A DNA stretch of 64,000 nucleotides from Isoetes taiwanensis (Eukaryota; Streptophyta; Lycopodiopsida; Isoetales; Isoetaceae): the NCBI GenBank assembly GCA_021234155.1, contig JAJEKV010000026.1, positions 18,646,167-18,710,166 of the forward strand, read 5' to 3'. Shown piece after piece: positions 43,230-55,045 of this stretch. The notes below the pieces were generated by a model. That model was not told the origin of the DNA. It was given only the letters and a program-made list of their open reading frames with translations, and made no database searches. The translations under genes and the position numbers were made by a program. Every line of letters begins with the position of its first letter. Positions within the stretch are counted from its first letter, which is position 1.

Positions 43230-43874
43230 CAGGGATAGGTTCAATACGCTGTACGTTTTATACGGAATACGTATGAATTGTATGATACGGCACAAATTTG
43301 CCGTATAAAGCATAAAAAAAATCGACAAAAAACAATTCGGCGTCGGAAGATTTTCGGCGTCTGGAAAAAACAACTATATCAGCGTCTGTGAAAAATTTAA
43401 GCGTCGCGAAACCTTGAGAACAGCGTCTGAAAACCAAAATTTTTCGGCGTCTGCGAAAACAACGCCCAGACGTCTGCGGACTTTTGGCGACAGCGATTTA
43501 GTTGTTTTCGCTGAAAAAATCTTCGACGCCGGAATTGTTTTTGCCGTATTTTTTTTTCGAACACCGTATTGCTTTGGCGTCACAGCGAAATGAAGCTGGA
43601 TAAGCGTCGCGAAAAAATTTCGGCGACGCTATCCACTAACTTTCAGCGTCGCGAATGTCGCCTGTCCTTTCGGCGCCCGCGATTCTTTCTATTATTTCAG
43701 TCTGGCGAAAAAAATTTCAGCGTCGACGCTTTCCGCGAAGGTTTTGGCGTGCAGACGAAGATTTTTTTCGGCCGAGGTATTTATATCGTTAAATCATTAT
43801 TTTATTAAAAAATACGTATTTTTTAACTTTATACGTCAGAAATTTTAATTTTGTACGTATAGAACCTATCCCTG
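43230..43874. mobile_element. hAT-like MITE, copy 3
   Basis: Same ends CAGGGATAGGTTCAATAC ... GTATAGAACCTATCCCTG and a perfect 8-bp duplication GTTTGTTT (43222-43229, 43875-43882). The 645-bp core is dense in GGCGTC / GCGTCGCGAA / CAGACG motifs and does not align with the cores of copies 1 and 2, though the terminal 60-80 bp do (ACGTTTTATAC, GATACGGCACAAATTTG). Confidence 0.87.
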
Positions 43875-43882
43875 GTTTGTTT

Positions 43883-45209
43883 TGTTCCTTTGGCTTTTAT
43901 GAGCATTCTTTTCACACGAGAAACTTGATTCGATGGTTTGCAGCTTACTCTTATTTTTGCACCAAAAATATAACATGAACTTTGGCTGATTTGGAGATTC
44001 GTATCAGAGCCTTGATTCTACAAAATCTGCCTTGCAATAGTGCAAGATCCTGGGAATATTTTTTAAGGTAATTATATGTTTTTGTTTCTTTGTTATTTTT
44101 TTGTTGATGTAAAACCCATTTCTTTCCCTGTTTACTTGGAAAAGTATGCATTGAATTTAGACATAAGAGACATGAACATTTCCTTTTTAATTTGAAGATG
44201 CATGTAGTTCTAATGCAATTTATTGTTATTTGGCCATGTGTCTACATTTGTGTAGTATTATCTTAGAAATGCATGCTTCCTTGTTTGCATGTATTCTCAG
44301 AACCGGTTTACATCTAAATTTATTTTACATGTATTCTTAAACTTTGATCACATCTCATGTCCTCTTAAACTCTGATTACATCTTATGTATTCTTAAACTC
44401 ATATTACATCTCATGTACTCTTAAACTCTAATTACATCTATTTTGCTTTGCTTGCATGTTTTGTTTTACATCTAGTTTTCTTTTTTGCATCACAAGTAAG
44501 AAAATGAATTTTTGTTTTGGAGAGATATTTTTGTATATTTGCATGTATTCTTAAATTTTGGCTACATCTAGTTTGCCTTGCTTCATATTTGGAAAATGTA
44601 ATTTTGTTTTAAATTAACCTATAATTATGATTAAACCTTAAGGTATTATTTGTTGCTGAGACATGAAGCATCAAGAGATTAGTACCTAAAGTGCGGGGTA
44701 AAAGTCTTTAGACCTCATTGAATGTTGTGTGCATGTACATTAATTGAATTTCATTTCTTTCATGCAAGTGGCAGGAGAGCCTTCTTGAAAAAGGCTTGTA
44801 TATCACCTCATAATTGTTAGATAAAGGTAAATGCCATACCAAGTTAGCATGAGAAGGAGAAGACCATAGAAACCAAACAATGTACGTTATTCGCCAAGAG
44901 TTCTGATTGTTCTCCATGCATTTTATTTGAGTATCAAATTGTATTCATGCAGTGGTAATACAGGAATCTCAAATGTAGTCATTCATATATATAGTAAGGC
45001 ACTTATTCATTAAATGCTAGTACCCCTTGTACTAAATCATGTTGGCCATCTTCACTCATACATGGTATGCGTATATGGCAGTAAAATTTCTATGCATAAT
45101 CTCTTCGTGTCTTTGATACCGACACAAGAGAAGGCCATTACAAACGTATGTAGCCTTCTATCATCTCTAATGTTATATGAAAATACTGAACATGCAAAGA
45201 GATCTCAAG
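43883..45209. other. AT-rich intergenic with degenerate 29-bp repeats
   Basis: Between about 44325 and 44445 a degenerate unit TTCTTAAACTCTAATTACATCT recurs four to five times. No gene recognised. Confidence 0.55.
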
Positions 45210-45535
45210 TTTTTTTTTTTTTTTTTTTTTTTGAGCGCTAGAAAGTTCATTTATTTAGATTGTTAAAATTACATAGAAAGAAAGAGGAAATGCCACGAGG
45301 GGCTTGAGCTAAAAGCTCTCGATTTGGGCACTAGCCCTCGTTCACCATTTGCTTCTCAGTGCAAATCTACCATTTACTCCTCTGCTGGAGCGACTGCAAA
45401 CCTACCACCATCACACATCCAAGAACATTTGAAGTGCGAGTAGAAGCCCTGAACAGTACCAAGTCGGTCAAAAGCTTTGTCATAGTCCCGACCACATTTC
45501 CTGAAGTGAGATATAGCCATAAGAGCAATGAATAC
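45210..45535 (-). mobile_element. 3' end of LINE-2 on the opposite strand
   Basis: T(23) at 45210-45232 is a poly(A) tail read in reverse. On minus, the frame ALMAISHFRKCGRDYDKAFD then RLGTVQGFYSHFKCSW ends in a TAA at 45374-45376. It aligns with the C-terminus of the intact LINE ORF2 (SLMGIAHRRKFGDSYDPEFD, SVGRISGFYEYFVCFW). It supplies exactly the part missing from LINE-2 at 24285, then a 3' UTR of about 140 bp. Copia sequence begins at 45536 on the plus strand. Confidence 0.85.
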
Positions 45536-46130
45536 CTAAAAGCATTTGGCTGCTTGGCCTTTGCTCATATCCCTAAAGAAATGAGAAGGAAACTTGATGA
45601 CAGGGCAATCAAAGGATATCTAGTAGGCTATGACGAAATGTCAAAGGGTTATAGAATATATAACCCAGAGGAAAGAAGAGTTATTGTGAGTAGAGATGTA
45701 AGATTCTCTGAAACAATTTTATACAAAAACAGAAAGGAAATTGATGGTCGAGAAGGCTTGTATGGCAGAAATGAAAATCAGGAAACAGGGTTGAAAGATA
45801 ATCAACTTAGCTCATGCATTGATGAAGATGATGAAATGGCAGCAGTGACTAATGAAGATCAAGAAAATATTACTGCAGAACCAGTGATCAATAGGGAAAA
45901 TACAGAAAATGACATGGATCTCGAAAACAAGGCAGCAATTCATGATACGGTCACCAAAAAGAAATCTATTGAAATACAGAAATTGAGAGAAGGACAAGGG
46001 GATATAGACTTGGAAAAACATGGCAGAACTCCTGCTGGAACATCCAAAAGGTTGCAAAGTTTGAACATAGAAATACATGAGCTAATGGCCATAATGGAAC
46101 CTAGTGTGCCAAGCAGTTATGAGGCACTAC
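45536..46130 (+). pseudogene. Ty1/copia integrase C-terminal part
   Basis: Starts LKAFGCLAFAHIPKEMRRKL, continues IKGYLVGYDEMSKGYRIYNP and VIVSRDVRFSE, the conserved segment after the copia integrase core. It then has an acidic linker and PSSYEALQNQ, where RT would normally begin. Similarity ends at about 46130 where the ACGTC-rich array starts. The first residues continue from DLWSKTP of the fragment at 24296 on the other strand. Open but without RT, therefore a fragment. Confidence 0.87.
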
Positions 46131-46138
46131 AAAACCAA

Positions 46139-46655
46139 AGCCCTGTTACGACGTCTATTACGACGTCCAGACGTCGTTTGCACGTCGATGATCGACGTCA
46201 AAACGTCGATAAACGACGTCTATTTCGACGTCGGACCGTCGATAAACGACATTTATGCGTCGCTATCGCGCCGCAGCCGCTGGGCGTCTTTAGCGGCGAC
46301 GGCGTCGTTCAGCGTCGTTTAGCATTACCGCGTGGGTCACCAGCGGCACTTCTTTGCCAGGTGGTGCGCTAGTAGCGGTCGGTGGCGTGGCGGATGACTG
46401 GCAACAGCGTCGTTCAACGGCGACAAGCACTGCGTCATCATGTCAGATCCGCGTGGCGTTGCCGGTAGCGTAGCAGCGGCGTGTTTTGCCGTGTGAAACG
46501 TCGTTCAACGGCGTTCTTTGGCGTGGTTGTCACTTGTCGCTGCGTGGTGTCGTTTACCATTTGTCTGGCGGCTGGCGCCATCGCGGAACAACGTCGTTCA
46601 ACGACGCTGGCGACATATGGCGACCCGCGGAACAACGTCGTTCAACGGCGATTAA
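46139..46655. repeat. ACGTCGTT palindrome array
   Basis: GC-rich stretch packed with GACGTC and CGTCGTT motifs. The near-palindrome CGTCGTT-C-AACGRCG occurs at 46408-46422, 46499-46513, 46592-46606 and 46636-46650, roughly 92, 92 and 44 bp apart. A related palindrome (CGCCGTT-G-AACGGCG) lies at 55786-55800. Resembles a subterminal transposase-binding array; no coding. Confidence 0.65.
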
Positions 46656-47195
46656 GGAATTTTGATAAAAAAAATATTTATTTAATATTATTCAATATGA
46701 TTTAGCGGACGGTTAATATTCATATTCAAAATTAACAAATATTTAATATAAATAAATATTTAGTAATATTTATTAATATTAATATTATCAATAATATTAA
46801 TAGTATTAATAAATATTAAATATGAACAAAATAAATCGAGAATAAATATTTAAAAATTTAAAAATTCGAAAAATAGAAACAAATATTGATTAAATTATAT
46901 TAATGGTAGATAAGCATTATTGTTTAATATGTAATTAAATGTTTAATAAATCTAAGAATAAAAAAATAGAATCGAGCATAAAATTAACATAACAAAAAAA
47001 TCACAAATAATAAGAACAAAGCATAAAAAATTTAAATTGAATTCAATTAATATATTTCACAATGTAATTTGCACATTACAAAATATATTAAGTCTTTAGT
47101 TGTTGCTCTCTTCTTCTTCTTCTTCATTGGCCGTCTTCATTTTACGCATTATATTGTATCATAACAATTAGTTCATTGTAGTCACAAATAATTAT
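46656..47195. other. AT-rich spacer (TAATATT repeats)
   Basis: Very A/T-rich, dominated by AATATT/TTAATA words from 46665 to 46960. Near 47105-47130 TTCTTC repeats. No gene. Confidence 0.6.
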
Positions 47196-48542
47196 CTAAT
47201 GAATGATACACACTTCATCCCCCCTTTCACGCGCAGTGGCGTACGCGATGGCCGCATGACTGCCTTGTTTGAAGGCCCTTTCGCGTTCATCTTTAGCAGC
47301 CGGGCGACCAGCAAATGACGCCTATTGAGAATGAGCACCAAAACTAATGTTAGTGTTCAACTCGAGAACCTACATTATAAACCAAATTTATACTTACAAA
47401 TAGCTTATCCAGAAAGCCATAACCGCCAGACCCAGTCTTATTGGCACTATGGCTGCCACTTGCTTCGTCGTACCTCGCGTCCAGCGCTGCCTTTGTTCTA
47501 GCTTCCCCTTTCTTTGATAATATGTTGGCCTTCAAACACTACAATGCAATACAAGGACTTAGTCCACATGGCATCATCTAATTATCGACTCATGGGAGAG
47601 ATGATGTACTTGAAATGCCTCATTAGTCAACGGATAGTGCATTGCCACTTCCTCTATCGGGACTCCTGTAGCTTTGGCAAGAGCTTTCAGCTGCTTCTTC
47701 TGATTACCTCTGCAAAATATAAATAAAATATGAGTACAATGAGGTTATAATGAAGAACGAAAGAGCCTAATACCTGGTGGATTTAACATGTTTACCCTGC
47801 TTTGAACAAACCTCCCTCCATGAGATCTCTCCTGACTTGAGCTCGGGATATTCTGCTTCTAAAAGCTCCTTGATCCTCTCTTTTTCCTCATCATAGGCTC
47901 CCGAGTTCCATTCACCCTTGTGGACGTTATGGCAAACGCTATTTGTGACACTATTAGCCATCTTCCAAAAATTGTCGCCATCTGCAGTGCTGTGGCGCGG
48001 CAACTTCTTGCTACTACACTCAACATACGACTAACATATGAATATGTGTTAGTGAACAAAAAAGGGCATAATTCAAGATGAACTCACTCATATTGAAAGA
48101 GATGCCTTCGTGGAGGTGGTGCAGGTGGTGCACGATCTTTAACAGAGCTTGAAGAGGAATTGCGTCCACTCCGACGTAAACGACGGTCGGCGCTCCTTCG
48201 TGGGGGTTCATTCTCCTCGTGCTCGGGAACGGGCCCAAGATTGAATTCTGAAGGAGTGTATGAGCTATGACGTGGAGGGTCATGGGCGCCAGACCTCCGC
48301 CTACTTTGTTCAATGACTGGTGGCGCAATCTCCATTTCTGCGGGCGACATCCCGAATTGCAAGGCATTCCACCTATCTTCAGGGTTATCGCCTCGTTGAT
48401 ATCTCGGAGTTCCCTGCTCTTCGTCTTCCTGCTGGATGCGAGGTCCTTTTCCGTCTCTTCGGCGGTGGTGGTGAGAAGAAGATCCGCCCATAACCACGAC
48501 GACGAACATTATGCATAGGAAAAAGAAGGGCGCGAACCGCAT
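47196..48542 (-). CDS. Intact five-exon gene of unknown function
   Basis: Exons on minus: 48542-48088, 48010-47774, 47709-47610, 47538-47398, 47321-47196, joined by GT-AG introns of 77, 64, 71 and 76 nt. All phases match and the frame closes at a TAG, giving 352 residues. That four splices keep frame is strong evidence for a real gene. A hydrophobic start (MRFAPFFFLCIMFVVVVM) may be 5' UTR; the ATG 18 codons on (MGGSSSHHHRR, at 48488) is an alternative. Residues 40-150 are Arg/Pro/Ser-rich and disordered. Then NFWKMANSVTNSVCHNVHKGEW, EEKERIKELLEAEYPEL, NQKKQLKALAKATGVPIEEV, GFLDKLF, and a basic tail ending CIIH. It looks like a compact helical DNA-binding protein, perhaps transposon-encoded, but I recognise no family. 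It lies downstream of the kinase-like gene on the same strand. Confidence 0.72.
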
Positions 48543-48993
48543 TTACACGCTACATTTAAAAACATTAGAGCGTTAAAAATAAATGGTTAACTTACATTTT
48601 ATCCTAGAAAAAATCCATACCAAATCCACACAATGGTGGAGGTGGCGGTGGTGTGAGCTAAACCCGAACGACCAACTTCGCCTCTTAAAGGCCTTTGGGT
48701 TTAGGGCTGTCAATAAGGCTACCAAGCCACGCGAGAAGTAAAGTTGTGAACAATAGATATGCCATCGTGTTTGCATCCCATGGTTCTTTGGACATGTGCA
48801 AAAACTTACAAGTTATTTATATGGAGTGCGATGAATAACATAGTAGGAAAGCAACAAATGTTAGCAACATGGGAAGTTCATTACAAAACATTGGGATTTG
48901 AATAATTAAAAGTGTCTTTATATATTTGGTTATTAGACAATTAAAAAAAATTTAATACTCTTAAACATGGCAAGATATACAATATTGTATTCA
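48543..48993. other. Spacer between the two minus-strand genes
   Basis: No convincing exon. An AT-rich stretch with one short minus frame (48573-48776) of no recognisable content. Confidence 0.45.
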
Positions 48994-50541
48994 TTATTTG
49001 AGTTGTGACAACAACAATTTTGACATCTCCAAGGCATCCATGCACTTCATGTGTCGTCTTTGTCTCACAACCATGGTAGAAGATATTCCAACACTTTGTA
49101 AGGCTTCAACAACCCGGAAGCTTTTGGGTCGTGATGAGAATCGTCTTCGCGTAGGCACATCATTCTTGTTTTTGCTCCTCCAACTTGTCAAGGCGTCGTT
49201 GGTACATATGGGTTGGATTAATCCATTGGGCATTGTTGTTATTATTAAACCACTCCATTAATTCGCATAGCTTGCACGAAATCCGAAGCATCTCATAAAT
49301 ATATCCCAATGCATAGACATCATGAATTTCGTGTCCCCATACACGATCATCATCCTTTGATTTCTCAAACACGGTTTCCTCTAACCATGGATATTTTGCT
49401 TGTCCATCCGAAAGTAAGTACCGACACTTCAACAAGGGACGACGCTCTTTGGCGTAAAATGAATTGCATTGTCCCAATCACCAATGGCCACCCCACATTT
49501 TGGTACTCATCATCAAAATGTAATTTGACTCTCTTGCAATTAAGCTTTGTGTGAGTGAAGTGGCCTTTGTGGATCTCAACGACACCTTCTCGCTGGGGCA
49601 AGAGCTATCTACGGAACATCTTGATATACAACTCGCATTTTGCTCCTAAGTTCAGGCGCCTATGTGTTTGTCAGTTCTTCTTGGCGCTCTAGCAATTGCA
49701 TTTGACCATCTTCTCAAACAAGTGTGCAAGTGTCTCTCCATTCATGAAAGGTAGAATCACCATTGGCCCTATGGTATCCCCACTAGAGCTAGCAACTTCA
49801 TATGCAAGTCCAATGGATGTAGCCAAAGCAGGATGCGGGCTCTTGAAGCGTATGTATCTTTGAGCCATCTCATGCGTCTACGCCCCTATCTTTGCCCTTG
49901 AAAACCCATCCACTGTATAGCTCATCATCTTGGAAGTGTTGTGTTCCGTTGATCTTGATTTGATACGTGCGATGTGTTGGTTTCTCCTCAATAAGGCGTA
50001 TCACATCCACGGCCTCTACGGGCATGGGATCAACAAAGATTGATGTGTTCATGTGATTCTCCAAAGAAAAGTGGGCCTTGCTAGGCCCTGCTCCACTAGA
50101 GCTTCCCCCCTGATGCAAAGCATTTTTAATTACCTCCAACTGACGTGCATTGAGATCCGCAATGATGTTCTTGTGATCCAAACGTCGCTTCTTTGAGGAA
50201 TTCCATGAAGCTACCCATTCCTTGACACGAGCCTCGGCATTTGAACTTTTAAGCTGCACTGAATGCTTCAAACATGTCTTCAGTTCATCCATGGGGTTTC
50301 CAATCATTGGCTTTACATGTGTGTCAAGGAGAGAAGTCAACATTTCTTCTTGACCTGGCCATTTTTGTGCTAACTCAAATTGGCACTTCCTTTTCACATG
50401 TCTGACAAAATGGTCGACACGTTGACCAGTTTGCATCTCCCGGTCGGGACTTTCGTTAGCACATATCTCATTTATGACCATGCGTCTAATCTCACTAATC
50501 ATTAGTGTCTTCACAGTCGGGGCCATACCTACAAACCAATT
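48994..50541 (-). pseudogene. Degenerate protein-kinase-like gene
   Basis: Minus strand from MAPTVKTLMISEIRR (about 50526). An N-terminal helical, unrecognised part (about 190 residues) precedes kinase-like segments: ELYSGWVFKGKDRG (N-lobe start), GPMVILPFMNGETLAHLFEKM (hinge and first C-lobe helix), HKGHFTHTKLNCKRV (catalytic loop position without the expected HRD), VIGDWDNA (DFG position) and HEIHDVYALGYIYEML (C-lobe DVYALG). Frameshifts near 49880, 49600 and 49465 and stops near 49645-49700 break it. The missing HRD Asp suggests a pseudokinase even before decay. The kinase call is motif-based inference. Confidence 0.55.
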
Positions 50542-50836
50542 TAGATTCATTAATCTTGCTTTGTGACTTTTTTCAAACCTTCATTATGAATCTTTACCTA
50601 CTTTCTTAAGAGTTAGTTTCCCTTTTAATTTTTTTTTTTAAAACCAACTATTTAAATTTTTTCTTGCTCTTAACCACTCCACATCAGTGTTTCTTTGACA
50701 TCCCTAACATCTTTAAAAAAACAACATTCTTAACTAGAAACCCGAAAATCAATAATGCAATTTTTTTCAAAAACCCCGCCCTTGTCCAATCCCGTAAAGA
50801 TTTCTATTTATTGATATATTAATAAAAAAAATAAAC
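50542..50836. other. AT-rich spacer upstream of the kinase-like gene
   Basis: No gene. Probable 5' flank and promoter region of the kinase-like gene, without diagnostic motif. Confidence 0.4.
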
Positions 50837-51185
50837 AAGAGTAGGCGGTGAGCTTGGACCCGGAACACCTAGTCTTCTCCACTCAAGGCGGAGCCGACCA
50901 TGCCCTTGTCCAAGTCTCCCCAAATTTTTCTAAACTAAATACATTAATCAATAAAATTACAAGAGTAAAAGGTGAGCTTGGACCCGAACACCTAGTCTTC
51001 TCCACTCATGGCCGACCATGCCCTTGTCCAAGTCTCCCCAATGTTTTCTAAACTAAATACATTAATCAATAAAATTACAAGAGTAAACGGTGAGCTTGGA
51101 CCGGAACACCTAGTCTTCTCCACTCAAAGGGAGCCGACCATGCCCTTGTCCAAGTCTCCCCAAGTTTTTTTTTAACCTAAATAAA
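50837..51185. repeat. Tandem repeat, about 120-bp unit, three copies
   Basis: AAGAGTARRCGGTGAGCTTGG starts units at 50837, 50961 and 51079. Each contains ACCTAGTCTTCTCCACTC and CATGCCCTTGTCCAAGTC, followed by an AT-rich part. Units differ by small indels around GGA/GAAC. No coding potential. Confidence 0.88.
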
Positions 51186-51580
51186 ACATTAAAATTTTAT
51201 TCTCCTACTCAAACTCAAATTCTTACATAGAATGTCTTGAGCTGCGAAAAATCGATTTCAAGAGGCGCATGATTTTTTTATTAGTGTACATGCAAAAAAA
51301 TAAAGGCATTCAATAATTATAAAACTTACATAAATAAATAAATAAAAAAAAAAAAAAAAACAAAAAGACCATTCACGTTGAAAAGATCATTGACATTAAA
51401 ACTATTTACATTGTTAATTAAAAAGAACTATATATTGACATGTAAAAAAAATGAAAATAAAAAAAGGAAGAACAAAAAGAAGGGGCCCTCGTCTTTCAAC
51501 GACGTCCCCTTCTTGTAATAAAAATAGAGGAAGAATGGGCCTTCGTCTTTCAACGACGTCCTTCTTCCATGGAAAAAAAA

Positions 51581-51661
51581 GGAGGAGGAGGAGGAGGAGG
51601 AGGAGGAGGGGAGGAGGAGGAGGAGGAGGAGGAGGAGGAGGAGGAGGAGGAGGAGGAGGAG
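51581..51661. repeat. (GGA)n microsatellite
   Basis: About 27 GGA triplets with one interruption near 51611. Preceded by two copies of CTTTCAACGACGTCC (about 51495 and 51548), related to the palindromes at 46.4 kb. Confidence 0.95.
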
Positions 51662-52519
51662 AAGAAATATGAATGTTAGGACAATTTTGTTGACAAAGCA
51701 AGATGATCATGATATTTTGCCCGTGGTACTACATATGATATAATGACCTTGGGAATTCTGGATGAGAATGCCTTCGTACATGGTGGCTGGAAATGTATGG
51801 GTTCGAGTAATATCTTATATTGGCATATTGCAGAAAATATAAAGAAATAACTTATAGTGGCAGATGGCAGTAATTAAACGATGGTTATGCTATAATTGTG
51901 GAAATTTGGTGCCATGGACGACGTGGGGATCCTAGCATTGCATGCCGGAAGGGCTGCTACTTGTGCATGGTGGATGGTAATTTTTTTGCCTTTGATGTAG
52001 GGCTATAAAAACTTAATTTTGTTGGACCTTTTTGCAGAATGATATAAGCATGATAAATCTTACAGCACATACGTGCCTTTGTTGTGAACCATTGATAATG
52101 TATATGGTATGGTACAAGTATGGGTATGAAAGCTGTTATTGGGCCAGATGTTCATAGTGACATTAGATATTCATGCTTGAATACGAAAATGCTTTATGGC
52201 CCGTGGCAAAGGTGTGCTTTGGCTTGCGAAGATGTTAAGGCACTATAATACTCTGATAGTCCAACTTATGAACCTTTGTGTCGAATAGGGTATGTGGCCT
52301 TGCTTATGAGAGTTGTGCTCTTTACAAATATAATTATTAGTATTATTATAATTGAAATGATAATCATGCCCCTATGGTTGGAATAAGCATAGAATTGGGC
52401 CTATAATACTAGGCTGGGTTTTATGCATTAAATGGCAGCAGATCGAGAGTAGGGTGAACTGCTCGAGACGGATAGCAGATCAATGGCAGCACGAGTCGAT
52501 TAGGTAAGAATTAATACCT
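51662..52519. other. Intergenic, nothing recognised
   Basis: AT-rich with GGTATGG/TGCTTG-like words but no repeat structure or open frame I can support. Confidence 0.4.
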
Positions 52520-52993
52520 TTGACCTTCATTACCTTAAAAAGGATGGGATATTGTGCATTCGGATTTGGCGGGGACTCTTGGGCGGAACTTTGCCTATCT
52601 GCTCTTCTGTTTTGCTTCTCTATTCTTCCGCTTCCAATCATCCTAGTACTGAGCAAAATGCCAAAAGGGGTATACAACAGAAAACCAGGCAACAGAAGCC
52701 GGGCCCAACAAGCGGGAAACCTCCCATATAGGCGTTTCCAGAGGCCGGATAATGGAGGAAGAAATGTTCCTGTCCAAAGGAACAATGCACGAGCTGGAGC
52801 CAGTGATAGGAGCGAAACAAAACAGGTCCATGCATGTTTTTACATGAATAATATTTTTTCTATGGCTAGCAAGATATTTGTTAAGTTCTTAAAGTCCAGA
52901 TTTGTGGGCGGTTCTTGTGCTGTTGTAGATTCTATGATAAATGCTGATTTGGTAAGGATATTAAATAATCCTTTGTATGGTCAGTTACTGTAA
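52520..52993 (+). CDS. Low-confidence open frame
   Basis: 157-residue frame with a hydrophobic first third and a basic middle (MPKGVYNRKPGNRSRAQQAG at residue 47). I recognise no domain. An Arg/Gln/Asn-rich stretch is similar to disordered gag-like proteins, but this is not diagnostic. It may be chance. Confidence 0.2.
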   Translation: MTFITLKRMGYCAFGFGGDSWAELCLSALLFCFSILPLPIILVLSKMPKGVYNRKPGNRSRAQQAGNLPYRRFQRPDNGGRNVPVQRNNARAGASDRSETKQVHACFYMNNIFSMASKIFVKFLKSRFVGGSCAVVDSMINADLVRILNNPLYGQLL

Positions 52994-55014
52994 GGTTTTA
53001 TTGCTATGAATTTGTAAGCCTAAGAGGTGACGAAAATCTGCTACAGACCGGTATAACAGATGTGAGTTGATGGCTGGTTGTAGCAGAACACTAGCTTTTC
53101 TAAATGCTTAAGCATATCTTTTTGATGTTTGTGGCTAAAATATACTTTGATAGATGTTGCTGGGTTTGTAGAATACCATTTTCAGAAGGTAATAACCTGG
53201 TATGCTGGTATACGGCCTATTTGCCACAGATTCATTGGATGGTAGATGATTTATATGCCAATGATTCATTAGATAGGCTGGTTATAAGCTGATCTGTAGA
53301 CATTTGAGAGCTAGTTAAATCTTAAACAGTATACTACCATCTATTTCATGGCCATTGCTATAAAACAAAAAATGGTAGGATGTTTGCTTGTTGAAATGTG
53401 TTGCTGCATATGTGTATTGGCTTTTGACAAGACTGTTAGAGTCCAAGGGAATATTGCAGTGATCTGTAGGCCAGATAAAAGTGGTTAGATGCTTGTAGCT
53501 AGTGTCTATGATGCTTACTATAATACTATAGGATAATACATAGTTTTGTGATGAGCTTCCAATCTTGTATTGCTGGTATAACTTCAAGGCATAGGTTGGA
53601 TGCCAGGCTGTAAGCCACAGGGCAGCCAATAAATAGTTGGTGTGCTCTATTTACTGGTATTGAAGGTATGGGTTCGCTTGATTATGTAGCCCTGTAAGGC
53701 ATGCCATGATTTCTTAAGAATGGCCTCATAGATTTGTTGATGTGTAAGGTCTGCTAACATAGTAGTGTTCTTGGTCTGGATGGCATGTATGTGAATATAA
53801 ATGTGATCACATAGACGGTGCATGGTTGGATTACTGAGATAATGGTGGGGAGGTTGTTTTGTGCACTCATTTATCTATTTCGCTTCTTTATAGACTGCTG
53901 ACCTGTATGGAAAACTTATGACTGTTTTATGACAGCTGTATCCGAACTAATTAGACCATACTTGTGCTGGTTCCTTATATTTAATGGTCAGCCTACGGAT
54001 ATATAAGATATTTGAGCTGGTTGTGGTGCCATATGCTGGGGTAAGCAGCAAGAAGGCTGGATGACATAAGCAAATTACCTCATATCACATATGGTTGCAG
54101 ATGTGCCGTACTAGCTGCGTTTGTTTTTTACTTAAATGAATTTAGGTGAAGGGCGATAAGCCATGATGTTTAATAGCTTACCTGACGCCCCTTGCTTTGT
54201 TACCATAGATTTGCTAACATTTGCATTGGTTGGGTGCAGGTAACCTAAACATCATCTCCGTGAAGTTCATTTAAAGGATTTCTAGTTTTGCTATGAGGAT
54301 GTGAAAGGATTTGTACAACGGTTACATTAAACAATGAGTTAATGATATGGTGAGATCGTTCTCATTCTCTTTGTTGTACTTATGAATACAAAGCCTTAAT
54401 CAAGTATATGGAAAGATCAGGCAGAAAATAATATGACTGTATGCTGATCAGATTCGGTTCATAAACAGTGTGGTTTTATGTAAACACACAATAACTTGAG
54501 CTTTTTGCAACTTGGGCTGTTTTGGCCTTAAATATAAAGTTTGGAAGCATTGCTTTGCTGAAATCTACAAGCTACATTATAGATGTTGAACATTAATAGG
54601 CAGATGTTGGTTCTAAGGGCTTAACTGTTGAATCGTTTAAGAGTTTTTTGTTGCTAAAAAATGGAAATTCCAAAAGTCTGATGTTCTAAGTTCTAAATTG
54701 AGATAGGCTAAGGGGTAATCTGGAAGCAGTATTGTTGAAAACTTAAATGATAAAAGATGGAGATTGTAAAACGGATACTTCAAAGACGTAAACTCTAAAA
54801 ATGATACTATCTGTTAGCGATATTAATGGGTAATTCTAATGTTAAGTCAAAATAAAGGATTATAATAAATAAGATGAAATCATTCCTAATATATTGAGGT
54901 GCCCTTTCGTTGTGGCCTAGTGGTTATCTAGGGTGGATATTTATGGCTTGTTTACATCTTAGATGGAGCTGTATATGTGGCTGGCCTACGTAACAGTAAA
55001 AGTTTTGATGTAAA

Positions 55015-55016
<2 letters not shown>
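52994..55016. other. Intergenic, nothing recognised
   Basis: Two kilobases of unique-looking AT-rich sequence. Possibly the first intron of the transporter-like gene at 55950-56043, or inside a decayed element. No exon identified. Confidence 0.4.

Positions 55017-55045
<29 letters not shown>

Noticed and set aside
44708-44917. Small minus-strand frame in AT-rich DNA
   Set aside because: No recognisable motif and no splice or repeat support.
51414-51710. Pro/Leu- or Arg/Gly-rich frames around (GGA)n
   Set aside because: Translation of a microsatellite on either strand.
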